64,000 nucleotides of DNA from positions 434,001 through 498,000 of the forward strand of contig NZ_CP083761.1 in NCBI RefSeq assembly GCF_023558375.1, read 5' to 3'. The translations under genes and the position numbers were made by a program. This document shows positions 9,509-17,491 of the stretch, one piece after another; position 1 is the first letter of the stretch; every line of letters starts with the position of its first letter. The DNA comes from Chroococcidiopsis sp. CCMEE 29 (GTDB taxonomy: Bacteria; Cyanobacteriota; Cyanobacteriia; Cyanobacteriales; Chroococcidiopsidaceae). Under the pieces are notes generated by a model. It was not told where the DNA came from. It searched no databases and saw only the letters and a list, made by a program, of their open reading frames with translations.

Positions 9509-9680
9509 AACAGGTATTTCTGCTCAACCCACCCGTACAGGAGTAGGGATTTGTTGATGAGTTTACAAATGGCGTTAGGTTTTGGCAGAGGATACCCCAG
9601 CTAAGTCTAAACTGTTAGAACGAGTAAACAAGCAGTTCTCCTGGGTATACGCTAGGCAAACGTAGCTGTGAGGAGTAGGT

Positions 9681-10196
9681 ATGCAAGGGAAGATTATCTG
9701 GCAACAGGGTAGCACCAAGCCTGAAAATCTCAATAATTTAACCTTGATCGGTCAATGGTGGAGGAGTTTAGCTAACAAGGAAGTCACTTTTTTACAACGA
9801 TTACTGCCGCCCTCAAAAGAGGTAGAAGAAGTCAACTGGGAACCTCAGCGATTTGATGAAGTTTTTGAGCTGCAAAACCCCGAAATTCGCGGTATTACCC
9901 TTTACTGGCAAAAGCCCGATTCTCCACAAGAGCGTAGCACTACACCGCATCAGCTGGTACTAGATACTCGTCGCCAGCATTTATACATATTTCCGCAGTC
10001 TCAGAAGCAGCTGGTAATCCGCGTGGAGCTGCCGCAAATTATTTATGAAATTATTGAAATGAAACATCCTCAATTGGAATACAGCCCAGCAGGTGAAAAT
10101 TCCATCTTGACTCTGCGGGATGCTCAGCAACAACTAGAAGTTAAAGTCACCCTTGGTCCAGAAAGTCTCAGCCAACTGAAGCAACAGCTGCCTTGA
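9681..10196 (+). CDS. Conserved hypothetical protein
   Basis: 171 residues, soluble, no signal peptide or membrane segment, and no motif I recognise. It is rich in Gln, Glu and Leu, with several short predicted beta strands (for example VLDTRRQHLYIF and LVIRVELPQIIYEI). A GAGGAG sequence shortly before the ATG supports this start. It lies 54 bases upstream of an alpha/beta hydrolase gene on the same strand, so the two are probably cotranscribed. Function unknown. Confidence 0.7.
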   Translation: MQGKIIWQQGSTKPENLNNLTLIGQWWRSLANKEVTFLQRLLPPSKEVEEVNWEPQRFDEVFELQNPEIRGITLYWQKPDSPQERSTTPHQLVLDTRRQHLYIFPQSQKQLVIRVELPQIIYEIIEMKHPQLEYSPAGENSILTLRDAQQQLEVKVTLGPESLSQLKQQLP

Positions 10197-10250
10197 TTAT
10201 TAAAAAATACTATGATACAAGAAATAGTTTACGAATCTTAATCAAATTCT

Positions 10251-11138
10251 GTGACAACCCAGCAGTTAACACTTACAAGCCCCTTAGAAAAACGCACTTG
10301 GAACTGGCAAGGCTACAAGATTCAGTACACAGTAATGGGCGAGGGATGCCCCCTAATGTTGGTCCATGGCTTTGGTGCTTCAATTGGACACTGGCGTAAA
10401 AATATCCCTGTGCTAGCTGCCGGTGGCTACCGGGTATTTGCCATAGATTTACTCGGTTTTGGCGGTTCTGATAAGCCAAATTTAAATTACACCTTGGAAT
10501 TGTGGGAAGAACTGCTCAAAGATTTCTGGATAGCACATATTCAAGAACCAACAATATTTGTCGGCAACTCAATTGGAGGGCTGTTAAGCCTGATGAGCAT
10601 TGCCAATCATCCAGAAACGGCTGCTGGCGGCGTTTTAATTAGCTGTGCCGGTGGGTTGAGTCACCGCCCCCACGAATTAAATCCACCCCTACGGGTAGCG
10701 ATGACAGCCTTTAATCGGCTAGTGCGTTCTAAACTTACTGGGGGCATCGTATTTAACCGTGTGCGTCAAAAACCGCAAATCCGGCGGACTCTGCTTCAGA
10801 TATACCGCAACCGAGAGGCAGTGACTGACGAACTAGTTGATTTGCTTTATGCACCTTCATGCGATCCGGGAGCGCAGCAAGTTTTTGCTTCAATTCTGAC
10901 TGCGCCTCCTGGTCCTACACCTGCAGAGTTGTTGCCAAAAGTCGAGGTTCCGCTGCTAGTAATTTGGGGAGCCAATGACCCCTGGACGCCAATTACTGGA
11001 GCAAAGCTTTTTCAACAGGCAAGTGAGAACGGTAAATCGATTCAAATTTCTCCAATTCCTAATGCTGGTCACTGTCCTCATGATGAGTTACCAGAAGTTG
11101 TCAATCCGCTCATCTTGAATTGGCTGGCTGAAATTTAG
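10251..11138 (+). CDS. Alpha/beta fold hydrolase
   Basis: 295 residues starting at GTG. Canonical hydrolase features are visible: the oxyanion-hole region MLVHGFGASIGHW near 56-69, the nucleophile elbow GNSIGG near 124, a late Asp in VIWGANDPWTP near 250, and the catalytic His in NAGHCPHDELPE near 275. Similar cyanobacterial and plastid proteins include lipid- and pheophytin-processing hydrolases, but the substrate cannot be deduced. No signal peptide, so cytosolic or thylakoid-associated. It follows a conserved hypothetical gene on the same strand. Confidence 0.88.
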   Translation: MTTQQLTLTSPLEKRTWNWQGYKIQYTVMGEGCPLMLVHGFGASIGHWRKNIPVLAAGGYRVFAIDLLGFGGSDKPNLNYTLELWEELLKDFWIAHIQEPTIFVGNSIGGLLSLMSIANHPETAAGGVLISCAGGLSHRPHELNPPLRVAMTAFNRLVRSKLTGGIVFNRVRQKPQIRRTLLQIYRNREAVTDELVDLLYAPSCDPGAQQVFASILTAPPGPTPAELLPKVEVPLLVIWGANDPWTPITGAKLFQQASENGKSIQISPIPNAGHCPHDELPEVVNPLILNWLAEI

Positions 11139-11166
11139 GCTGGTGATCGCGGTTAACGCTGCTGAC

Positions 11167-11628
11167 TCAAATAGTTTTCTCCATCAGAAAATTGATAAAT
11201 TTTTGCCCCCGACGTTCTACTTCTTGCTGTCTTACAACAACAAATCCCTTGCTTTCAAAGAAAGCCTTAGCTGTAATACTGGCTTCCGTAAATAACTTTT
11301 TAATCCCTAAGGAGCTTGCCTTGGACTCAATCTGTTCTAGGATTTGTGTACCAACGCCTTTTCTTTGAAAATCTTTGTGACAATAGAAGCGGTCAATATG
11401 GCCGCTCTCTTCTAATTCCCCAAAACCGATAATCTTGTCATCCTCCACTGCTATGTAGGTAAACTTACTACTTAAACCTCTAATCCAGGCTTCGGTATCC
11501 ATATTTGCTGGTGCCCAAGCATTTACTTGTGCTTGTGTATAATCGCGAATATTTACCTCATGCACGGTGTCATAGAATAGCTTCATCACTTGTTCGGTAT
11601 CGCCGATTTCATAGGTTCTTACTCTCAT
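11167..11628 (-). CDS. GNAT family N-acetyltransferase
   Basis: 153 residues, the typical single-domain GNAT length. The acetyl-CoA binding motif A is visible as IDRFYCHKDFQRKGVGTQILEQIE (residues about 78-101), with R/Q-x-x-G-x-G/A in QRKGVG. The upstream segment IIGFGELEESG forms the adjacent beta strands. The C-terminal FFESKGFVVVRQQEVERRG resembles the PhnO/YitI-like group. A GAGG lies just before the ATG. Substrate unknown: small amine, peptide or antibiotic are all possible. It converges on the preceding hydrolase gene. Confidence 0.88.
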   Translation of the reverse strand: MRVRTYEIGDTEQVMKLFYDTVHEVNIRDYTQAQVNAWAPANMDTEAWIRGLSSKFTYIAVEDDKIIGFGELEESGHIDRFYCHKDFQRKGVGTQILEQIESKASSLGIKKLFTEASITAKAFFESKGFVVVRQQEVERRGQKFINFLMEKTI

Positions 11629-11734
11629 AAATACCTCTGTTGTCCAGCGCGATCGCCCATTTGCAGAGCTTTGGTTAAAATAAGTTTCTCAGCTTAGTTC
11701 ACCAGCTTGTTTTAAATAACTAGAAAGTATAAAC

Positions 11735-12211
11735 ATGGTTAAGTACACTCTCGCTCAGAGCCCAGAAGTCATCCTGACTGTTCCAGGCAAAGATTCAACC
11801 AAAGCTCGTGAGAAAGCGATGGATCAGCTGATGGAACTGATGGATGCTGGTAAGCTCCCTACTGATCTTTCGGAGGGATTTGGGTCTCAACAGCTAATTG
11901 AAGTTAAAGAACCAGCAGGCGATCCTGCTAGCGATGAAGATGCCGTTACTCAAGCCGTACAAGTTCTGAGTAACCTTGCCACACTCAAACTGAAAATGCA
12001 GGAGTCACGTACCGAAGCACTTGCTGTTCGTAAGGCTGTGGACATATTGTTCACAGAGCAACCTGTGAGTGAGGAAGAAATTACTCACCTTAAGGAAGGG
12101 TTTAAAGTTCTCAAAACCTTTGCTCAAGCTAATCTGCGCTATCAAGATGCCAGAGCCAAAGCAGAACAGGCGCGTGCGGTGCTCGATCAGGCTCTATCTT
12201 CTGAATCCTAG
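11735..12211 (+). CDS. Conserved hypothetical protein (cyanobacterial)
   Basis: 158 residues, acidic, with no signal peptide or membrane segment. The C-terminal half (about 75-155) is strongly helical and Glu/Ala/Lys-rich (for example YQDARAKAEQARAVLDQAL), suggesting a coiled coil. The N-terminus MVKYTLAQSPEVILTVPGKDS followed by KAREKAMDQLMELMDAGKLP reads like a small alpha/beta domain. I recognise no named family. Transcribed towards the SDR gene whose stop lies only eight bases away on the other strand. Confidence 0.72.
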   Translation: MVKYTLAQSPEVILTVPGKDSTKAREKAMDQLMELMDAGKLPTDLSEGFGSQQLIEVKEPAGDPASDEDAVTQAVQVLSNLATLKLKMQESRTEALAVRKAVDILFTEQPVSEEEITHLKEGFKVLKTFAQANLRYQDARAKAEQARAVLDQALSSES

Positions 12212-12218
12212 CTCTACA

Positions 12219-13187
12219 CTAGTTACCGGAATTTAACTTGGCGAGCTCTCGCAGCGTTTCTGATACGGATCGAGGTTGCCAACCGAGTTCCTGAAGGGCT
12301 TTGGTAGCATCCACCCGGACACACCGATCATAAACATAATGAACGCGCTCCCGGCTCAGCGGTGGCTGCCATTTGAAAATACGTCCGATGGGATCTAGCA
12401 AGTTCCCGGCGAGCCTAACTAGGGGTTTAGGAGCTTCGCGGGGGACGGGAATACCTGTTTCTTGGGAGAGAAGTTCGAACATTTCACGCGTGGTCAAGTC
12501 ACCAGCAGAAATGATGTAATGCTCTCCTGGTTTACCTTTTTCTGCCGCCAGGAGCATAGCAGCTGCTAAGTCATCTACATGAACGATGCCAGTAATGCGA
12601 TCGCCACCCGCCCACAACTTCAACCGCCCTTTAAGAAACTGCTGCATCACTGGACCAAAGTGCGGATCGTCAGCACCAAAGATCCCAGAAGGCATGATAC
12701 TAACTACAGGAAGACCTTGGGAGGCAAACTGATCGACTAATTGTTGGGCTTGGTATTTGGTGCGATCGTAGGCAGAAGAAAAGTTTGCCTGTGTCCGTTT
12801 AAAAGTTTCGTCGATGACTTTGCCCTGCGTATCGCCAAACACGCCAATCGTGCTGCAATATACCACTTTAGACACGCCAACTGTTTGGGCGACTTCCAAC
12901 ACAGAGCGGGTGCCTTGCACATTCACCCGCTCCATTTCTGCCTCATTGACTAGTCCTAGCTCTACATAAGCGGCGGTATGAAAAACCGTGTCTACCTCAT
13001 TCATTGCCGATTGCAGTGCATCTCGGTCGGTAATGTCGCCGTAAATTAGTTGTAAATTACAATTAGCAAGACGCGCTAGATTGCTGGATTTACGTACTAG
13101 ACCAACAACGCGATCGCCTCGTTGTTCCAAAGCCTGCACTAGATGAGAACCTGTAAATCCGTTTGCTCCAGTCACTAGCGCCTTCAT
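12219..13187 (-). CDS. Extended SDR, NAD-dependent epimerase/dehydratase; candidate ceramide reductase (CerR-like)
   Basis: 322 residues. The Rossmann signature TGANGFTGSH (6-15) binds NAD(P)H; S112 with Y140 and K144 (YDRTK) forms the catalytic set, so it should be active. Generic homologues are dihydroflavonol reductases and HpnA-like epimerases. Context is suggestive: the next two genes upstream on the same strand encode a GNAT-fold protein and an alpha-oxoamine synthase. In Caulobacter the enzyme that reduces the 3-keto group during ceramide synthesis (CerR) is annotated as just this kind of epimerase/dehydratase, and genes for a serine palmitoyltransferase and a GNAT-like ceramide synthase belong to the same pathway. 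I infer that role; sequence alone shows only an extended SDR. Confidence 0.85.
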   Translation of the reverse strand: MKALVTGANGFTGSHLVQALEQRGDRVVGLVRKSSNLARLANCNLQLIYGDITDRDALQSAMNEVDTVFHTAAYVELGLVNEAEMERVNVQGTRSVLEVAQTVGVSKVVYCSTIGVFGDTQGKVIDETFKRTQANFSSAYDRTKYQAQQLVDQFASQGLPVVSIMPSGIFGADDPHFGPVMQQFLKGRLKLWAGGDRITGIVHVDDLAAAMLLAAEKGKPGEHYIISAGDLTTREMFELLSQETGIPVPREAPKPLVRLAGNLLDPIGRIFKWQPPLSRERVHYVYDRCVRVDATKALQELGWQPRSVSETLRELAKLNSGN

Positions 13188-13220
13188 ATCGTCTCTGGTT
13201 GATTACTTATCGTTAAGACC

Positions 13221-13283
13221 GCAGGGGGAGCAGGCTTCGACCTGAGCTCAGCCGAAGGGGGAGCAGGGGAAGCAGGGGGAGAA
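13221..13283. repeat. GGGGAGCA/GGGGAAGCA repeat cluster with hairpin
   Basis: A run of GGGGAGCA-type units interrupted by a GC-rich palindromic segment (GGCTTCGACCTGAGCTCAGC then CGAAG). Spacer between the SDR and GNAT-like genes. The same units recur near 26434-26480 and 33090-33118. Confidence 0.7.
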
Positions 13284-13336
13284 AATGCTTCCCTTAGCCT
13301 CTTTCTAAATAATGACGGCAGCAGCCGGACTTAATC

Positions 13337-14485
13337 TCATAGTGCTTTTTCGTAAATTCGATAGGTTTTATAAATCTTGCCGCCAGAGGCTTCAATTAGC
13401 TTACGCGAGGGGAAATTATCCTCGTAGACATGTCCAAGTTCAGCCCGTTTGTACGGTTTGCCCTTTTGAATTCCGCCTTGCATACCTAAATAAATTAAGG
13501 CTAAAGGTACCATTTTGCGGCGATACTCTGGTAAAGAACAAATCAAAATCACTCGCCCTTGATCAATTTGGCGGCGATACCAAAGGAACTTGAGAGTGCC
13601 TAGCCAGTCTAGTTTGCCTCCAACATGTTTTAGTGGAATGTTGTAGTCGGGTAGCCCCATGAAAAAACCAACCATTTCGCCATTGTACTCCGCAATTGGG
13701 AAGGCGTCTGGGTCTAATAGGCTCTGTAGAGATTTGGCTTCTGCCATAAACTCTGCCTCGCTGCGAAGCGAAGAACTCCATCTGGTGGCAAAGGCACGGT
13801 TAAAAAGGTGATAGATGGCAAGCACATCCTGCTCGAATGCCTCGCCCTTTGTCCTGATTGGACGGAAAGTAACGCCAGATTTACAAGCAATCCGGTAAGC
13901 TTTCTCGAACTCTTGTGGTAGTGGTTTATCTAACGGGAAATTATAGGCATAAGCGTCCTTGGCTTTGTACCAACCATCTCGCTCCATAAACTCTGGATAG
14001 TAGGGCGGGTTGTAGGGCATCATTACCATTGGCGGCGAGTCAAAACCATCGACTAAAAACAGACAATTGTTGTGGGTAGATAGATCAATTGGACCCCTAA
14101 CCACTTTCATGCCTTGCTCCCGCAACCACTCGCAGGCAGTTTCTAGTAAGGCTTGAGCCACATCAAATTCTGGAACGCACTCAAAAAAACCAAACAATCC
14201 TACACTTTCACCCTCTCGGTCAATCAACCGCTGATTGACAGCAGCAACAACTCTGCCTAAAGCCTCAGGGTTGCCCGTGTTCTCGGATACTGCAATAAAC
14301 TGTTGTAATTTTCCATACTGAAAAAAAGGATTACTAGGGGCGAACTGGGTGGCAACACTACTGCGAAGCGGTGCCACCCAGTGAGGATCGTTAGCATAGA
14401 CTAGAGCTGGGACATCTAGAAACAGCTCACTTTGGGCAGGAGTTTTGACGGCACAAATCTGAAACGTTGTTGATTGCTTTAGCAC
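13337..14485 (-). CDS. GNAT-fold N-acyltransferase-like protein; candidate bacterial ceramide synthase
   Basis: 382 residues, far longer than a simple acetyltransferase. An N-terminal half (LFLDVPALVYANDPHWVAPL near 20-40; REQGMKVVRGPIDLSTHNNCLFLVDGF near 147-173) is followed by a second GNAT-like half with IAEYNGEMVGFFMGLPDYN near 265-283 and AELGHVYEDNFPSRKLIEASGGKIYKTY at the end. This two-part architecture fits the GNAT-superfamily proteins annotated 'N-acetyltransferase' that include the bacterial ceramide synthase bCerS, which acylates the amine of a sphingoid base. It sits between an alpha-oxoamine synthase and an SDR on the same strand, matching the other two enzymes of that pathway. 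The GNAT-like fold is clear; the acyl substrate is inferred. Confidence 0.82.
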   Translation of the reverse strand: MLKQSTTFQICAVKTPAQSELFLDVPALVYANDPHWVAPLRSSVATQFAPSNPFFQYGKLQQFIAVSENTGNPEALGRVVAAVNQRLIDREGESVGLFGFFECVPEFDVAQALLETACEWLREQGMKVVRGPIDLSTHNNCLFLVDGFDSPPMVMMPYNPPYYPEFMERDGWYKAKDAYAYNFPLDKPLPQEFEKAYRIACKSGVTFRPIRTKGEAFEQDVLAIYHLFNRAFATRWSSSLRSEAEFMAEAKSLQSLLDPDAFPIAEYNGEMVGFFMGLPDYNIPLKHVGGKLDWLGTLKFLWYRRQIDQGRVILICSLPEYRRKMVPLALIYLGMQGGIQKGKPYKRAELGHVYEDNFPSRKLIEASGGKIYKTYRIYEKAL

Positions 14486-14595
14486 TTTGATGAAACCTAC
14501 TCATTAGAATTAGCCATTAGTGATTAGCCACCAGCATGAAATAGGGACACAAGAAAGGCTAACGTCTGATCGTCAGCTAAAAACTATATAACTAC

Positions 14596-15876
14596 CTAAG
14601 CACTAATCATTGGTTTATACAACAGATTCCGAGTTGCTACCATCCCTGCAATCAAACGATCCATCTCCTCCTGAGTATGAAGGGCGTTAACCGTAAGTCG
14701 CAGCCGGGGTTTGGCAATATACCAAATTGGAGACACCCACATCCCGTAGTCTTGCATGAGATGTCTAGCAAACATTTTCGGGTTGATATCTGACGGTAAA
14801 ATCACCGGGACAACGTTAGTTTCACCGATGGCATCAAAATCATGCTCAATTAAACGCGATCGCAAGTAATGGGTATTTTCCTGAAGAGTTTGGATTAATT
14901 CAGGTCGTTGGCGAACTTGTCGGATGCTCTCTAAAGCAGCAGCAGAGATTGGTGGCGGCAAAGAAATTGTGCCAATTGAGGTAGGAGAAACATTGAGTAG
15001 TGGTTTTAGTTCTGCCACATGGCTACTGATTGCTGCTCCTGCTGAGGCAGCGAACTTAGAGAAAGTCGTCATAATCAGTGGCACAACTCCCTGCTCAATT
15101 GCTTGTTGAGGCAGAATGCCAAAATGTTCGTAGATCCCTCTTCCCGTTGCGCCAATCGCGCCGCTGGCATGAGCTTCATCCATCACCAGCACGCTGCCTT
15201 CGTAATTATGCAGAACATTCAGCATATCTGGCAGGGGCGCAATATCACCATCCATCGAGAAGACCGCATCCGAGACAACCAGAATGCGATCGTCAGGTCT
15301 GGCATAGCGATATAGCTTCCGAGCTAAATCATTTGTATCGCAGTGGCGGTAAGCCTTAACTCGAACGCGGGGACTATTGCCAAACACTCGACCAGAACGG
15401 GTGCCAGCATTGACAATGGCTGAAACAATACAGCCATGATTCAGCACATCTGTGAGAATCAAAGTCTCTCGCGTATTCTGAAATCCTGGCACGGGAATCG
15501 CTAAGTGACAGAAGGCATCCATCAAGGCTTGCATTGCCATCCAGGCATTCAGAAACAGCTGCGTGTAGGGCAGATGCTTAAAAGCTGAAATTTCGTCCTC
15601 TAGCTGTTGATGCAGTGGAATTCTACCGCTTAAAACTGAGCAGGAACTGTTAGACGTGCCGTACTGCAAAATGGCATCAATTGCTGCTTGCTTAACGGCT
15701 TGATCGTGAACTAGCCCCAAGACATCATTGGTGCAGAATGTGAGAACGGTTTGTCGTTCACCCGTAGCTGCTTCTTCAATTTCAATTAAATTACCCTGCT
15801 TTTGATGACAAATATATTCGTCGGGATCTAGCCCACTTTCGTACCAGCGCTGAACATACTCTTTGACAATTTGCAC
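14596..15876 (-). CDS. Alpha-oxoamine synthase (class II PLP aminotransferase fold); candidate serine palmitoyltransferase
   Basis: 426 residues. Alpha-oxoamine synthases condense an amino acid with an acyl thioester and release CO2; the family includes BioF, Kbl, HemA and serine palmitoyltransferase. Visible: TNDVLGL (49-55, the NxYLGL motif), SGRIPLHQQLE (83-93), the DxxNH motif as DVLNHG (143-148), DEAHASGAIG (233-242; Asp and His contact PLP) and the Schiff-base lysine K274 in TTFSK. The glycine-rich stretch before SGR is replaced by GTSNSSCSVL, so it diverges from BioF and Kbl. No other biotin genes are near. With a GNAT-like acyltransferase and an SDR directly downstream, a serine palmitoyltransferase role is the best inference. 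Confidence 0.87.
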   Translation of the reverse strand: MQIVKEYVQRWYESGLDPDEYICHQKQGNLIEIEEAATGERQTVLTFCTNDVLGLVHDQAVKQAAIDAILQYGTSNSSCSVLSGRIPLHQQLEDEISAFKHLPYTQLFLNAWMAMQALMDAFCHLAIPVPGFQNTRETLILTDVLNHGCIVSAIVNAGTRSGRVFGNSPRVRVKAYRHCDTNDLARKLYRYARPDDRILVVSDAVFSMDGDIAPLPDMLNVLHNYEGSVLVMDEAHASGAIGATGRGIYEHFGILPQQAIEQGVVPLIMTTFSKFAASAGAAISSHVAELKPLLNVSPTSIGTISLPPPISAAALESIRQVRQRPELIQTLQENTHYLRSRLIEHDFDAIGETNVVPVILPSDINPKMFARHLMQDYGMWVSPIWYIAKPRLRLTVNALHTQEEMDRLIAGMVATRNLLYKPMISA

Positions 15877-16187
15877 AATAAACTCCCCTCACCTTTTCCC
15901 AGATAGCTGATCGCGTCTGGCTCAACAGTATATTTTGCCTGTTTTGGGCTCTGCTATCCAGGTTTAATCAAAAGCTGGATGGAAGAATACCCAATCGTTA
16001 TTAATACATCGAGCCAGCCTACATGGCAGCCTTGGCATTGACTGATAACCTGAGTATGATTCGGCACTGAGCTAGTTATAGGAGCCAACGCTGCTAATAT
16101 AGTTCTCTTCATTTAATTGAATTTTCTTTATTTAAGCTCAGTTTGATAAAGAAGGGAGTAGGGAGTGGGGAAATATGCCTTTGCCCA
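15877..16187. other. Intergenic region between alpha-oxoamine synthase and Rieske genes
   Basis: About 310 bases, no credible gene. Contains the imperfect inverted repeat around CCAGGTTTAATCAAAAGCTGG (15959-15979) but no T-tract. The size suggests that the synthase has its own promoter here rather than being read from the Rieske gene. Confidence 0.4.
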
Positions 16188-17423
16188 CTAGCTACTCCCC
16201 ACTGCCGACTGCTGAGTGCATTCTTCTCCACTGCCTTCGTTGGAGGCGATCGCCTCAGAACAAGAGATAGACTTTTCTAAATCTAGGTTCCGTTGGGAGC
16301 CCATTTGACTAGATTTTTGCATAAATTGCTCATACTGCCGGACAATTAGCCGCTGAAGAGCAATGATGGCAGGATTGATTTCGACATAACGCCGCTGGGG
16401 GTTAGCAAGATAAGTTCGCTGCTCACTCTCGACCATTTCAATATCTTGGTGCAGAAATTTCAGAAACAAAACGTGCAGGATAAACTTTGCTAATAGCGGC
16501 TTGAACGGCTGGATTATCCAGTTAGGTAAATTAACTCTAAGAAATAACAAGGAAAATGATTTTGTTTCGGTTGGTCCCACGGGGAGTCGCATCAGGTATA
16601 GAGACGAGACTCCCTCAAGTGAGCTGTGATAGTGAGGGTAGTGGTAATAGACTGAAACTGTACGAGTAGTCACTTGATCGCCCCTGTCACTGAATCCTAA
16701 AAGCTGGGTAAGCGGACCTTTGTAGGAGACTTTATAGTCAGCGCAGACGGATGTTTCCGTTGTCCGCAAGTTAATGAGTACCGGATCGAACCAGCCTTGC
16801 AAGTTTTTGTGCAAAAACCCATGAAATACATCCATGGTGTTTTCATTGCAGATAGAGAAATGAGCTTGAAAATGTGCTGGAATCGGCACGATCAAGCAAT
16901 CAGGATCGTCAAACTCTGGAATATGCGGCGGCTGACAGCTATCTGCCAAGCTAGAATCACCCGGGAAAACCCAGATGATACTGTATTTTTCTTGGACAGG
17001 GTAGCTGCGGACTTGGGCACAGGGAAGTTTCTGGTTTTCAGGCAGGTACGGAATACCAACGCAGTTCCCTTCACCATTAAATTCCCAACCATGATAGGCA
17101 CATAAGAGTTTAGCACCTTGGACTTGACCCTTGTGCAGTGCAACTCCTTTGTGGGGACAAGCATCTTCTAAGGCATGAAGCTGACTATTGGGATCGCGGT
17201 AAACGGCGATCGCCTGCTGCCAAATCGTCACGGGCATGACCTCACCCGGCTTAAGCTGGCTTGCCCAACTAACTGGATACCAGTAATTAGGGTTGATGCC
17301 TACCTCGCGGACAGCATTCTGAACTGTCTGACTTGTTAAGGTCGTAGCCAGTTCCATTAATCGTTCCTCTCTTGCCGCTTGTGTGACAATATTTAGCTTT
17401 CTAGTCTCTCTTAAGTCGCTCAA
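16188..17423 (-). CDS. Rieske 2Fe-2S aromatic-ring-hydroxylating-type oxygenase
   Basis: 411 residues. The Rieske cluster is intact: C89-x-H91 (CPHKG) and C108-x2-H111 (CAYHGW). The mononuclear iron site follows as NENTMDVFHGFLH (193-205) with H201, H205 and a nearby Asp. A C-terminal segment around 280-310 (PNWIIQPFKPLLAKFILHVLFL) is hydrophobic and could anchor it to a membrane, as in chlorophyllide and pheophorbide a oxygenases. It thus looks like a membrane-associated monooxygenase or desaturase needing ferredoxin. Its place beside lipid-type genes makes a lipid substrate attractive, but tetrapyrrole or carotenoid substrates remain possible. It is divergent from the MFS gene with about 70 bases between starts. 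Confidence 0.88.
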   Translation of the reverse strand: MSDLRETRKLNIVTQAAREERLMELATTLTSQTVQNAVREVGINPNYWYPVSWASQLKPGEVMPVTIWQQAIAVYRDPNSQLHALEDACPHKGVALHKGQVQGAKLLCAYHGWEFNGEGNCVGIPYLPENQKLPCAQVRSYPVQEKYSIIWVFPGDSSLADSCQPPHIPEFDDPDCLIVPIPAHFQAHFSICNENTMDVFHGFLHKNLQGWFDPVLINLRTTETSVCADYKVSYKGPLTQLLGFSDRGDQVTTRTVSVYYHYPHYHSSLEGVSSLYLMRLPVGPTETKSFSLLFLRVNLPNWIIQPFKPLLAKFILHVLFLKFLHQDIEMVESEQRTYLANPQRRYVEINPAIIALQRLIVRQYEQFMQKSSQMGSQRNLDLEKSISCSEAIASNEGSGEECTQQSAVGSS

Positions 17424-17491
17424 TTTGTCACCTTGAATCCAGACAGATTGCTAAGTGTCCAATAAGCTGAATTTATTTGCTCCGGTTTTCT

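Noticed and set aside
14596-15876. BioF (biotin synthesis) call for the alpha-oxoamine synthase
   Set aside because: No biotin genes are nearby, the glycine motif differs from BioF, and the neighbours fit an acyl-amide lipid route better; not strictly excluded.
17477-17491. Longer MFS start at TTG
   Set aside because: No ribosome site and the ATG at 17492 gives the usual short cytosolic N-terminus.
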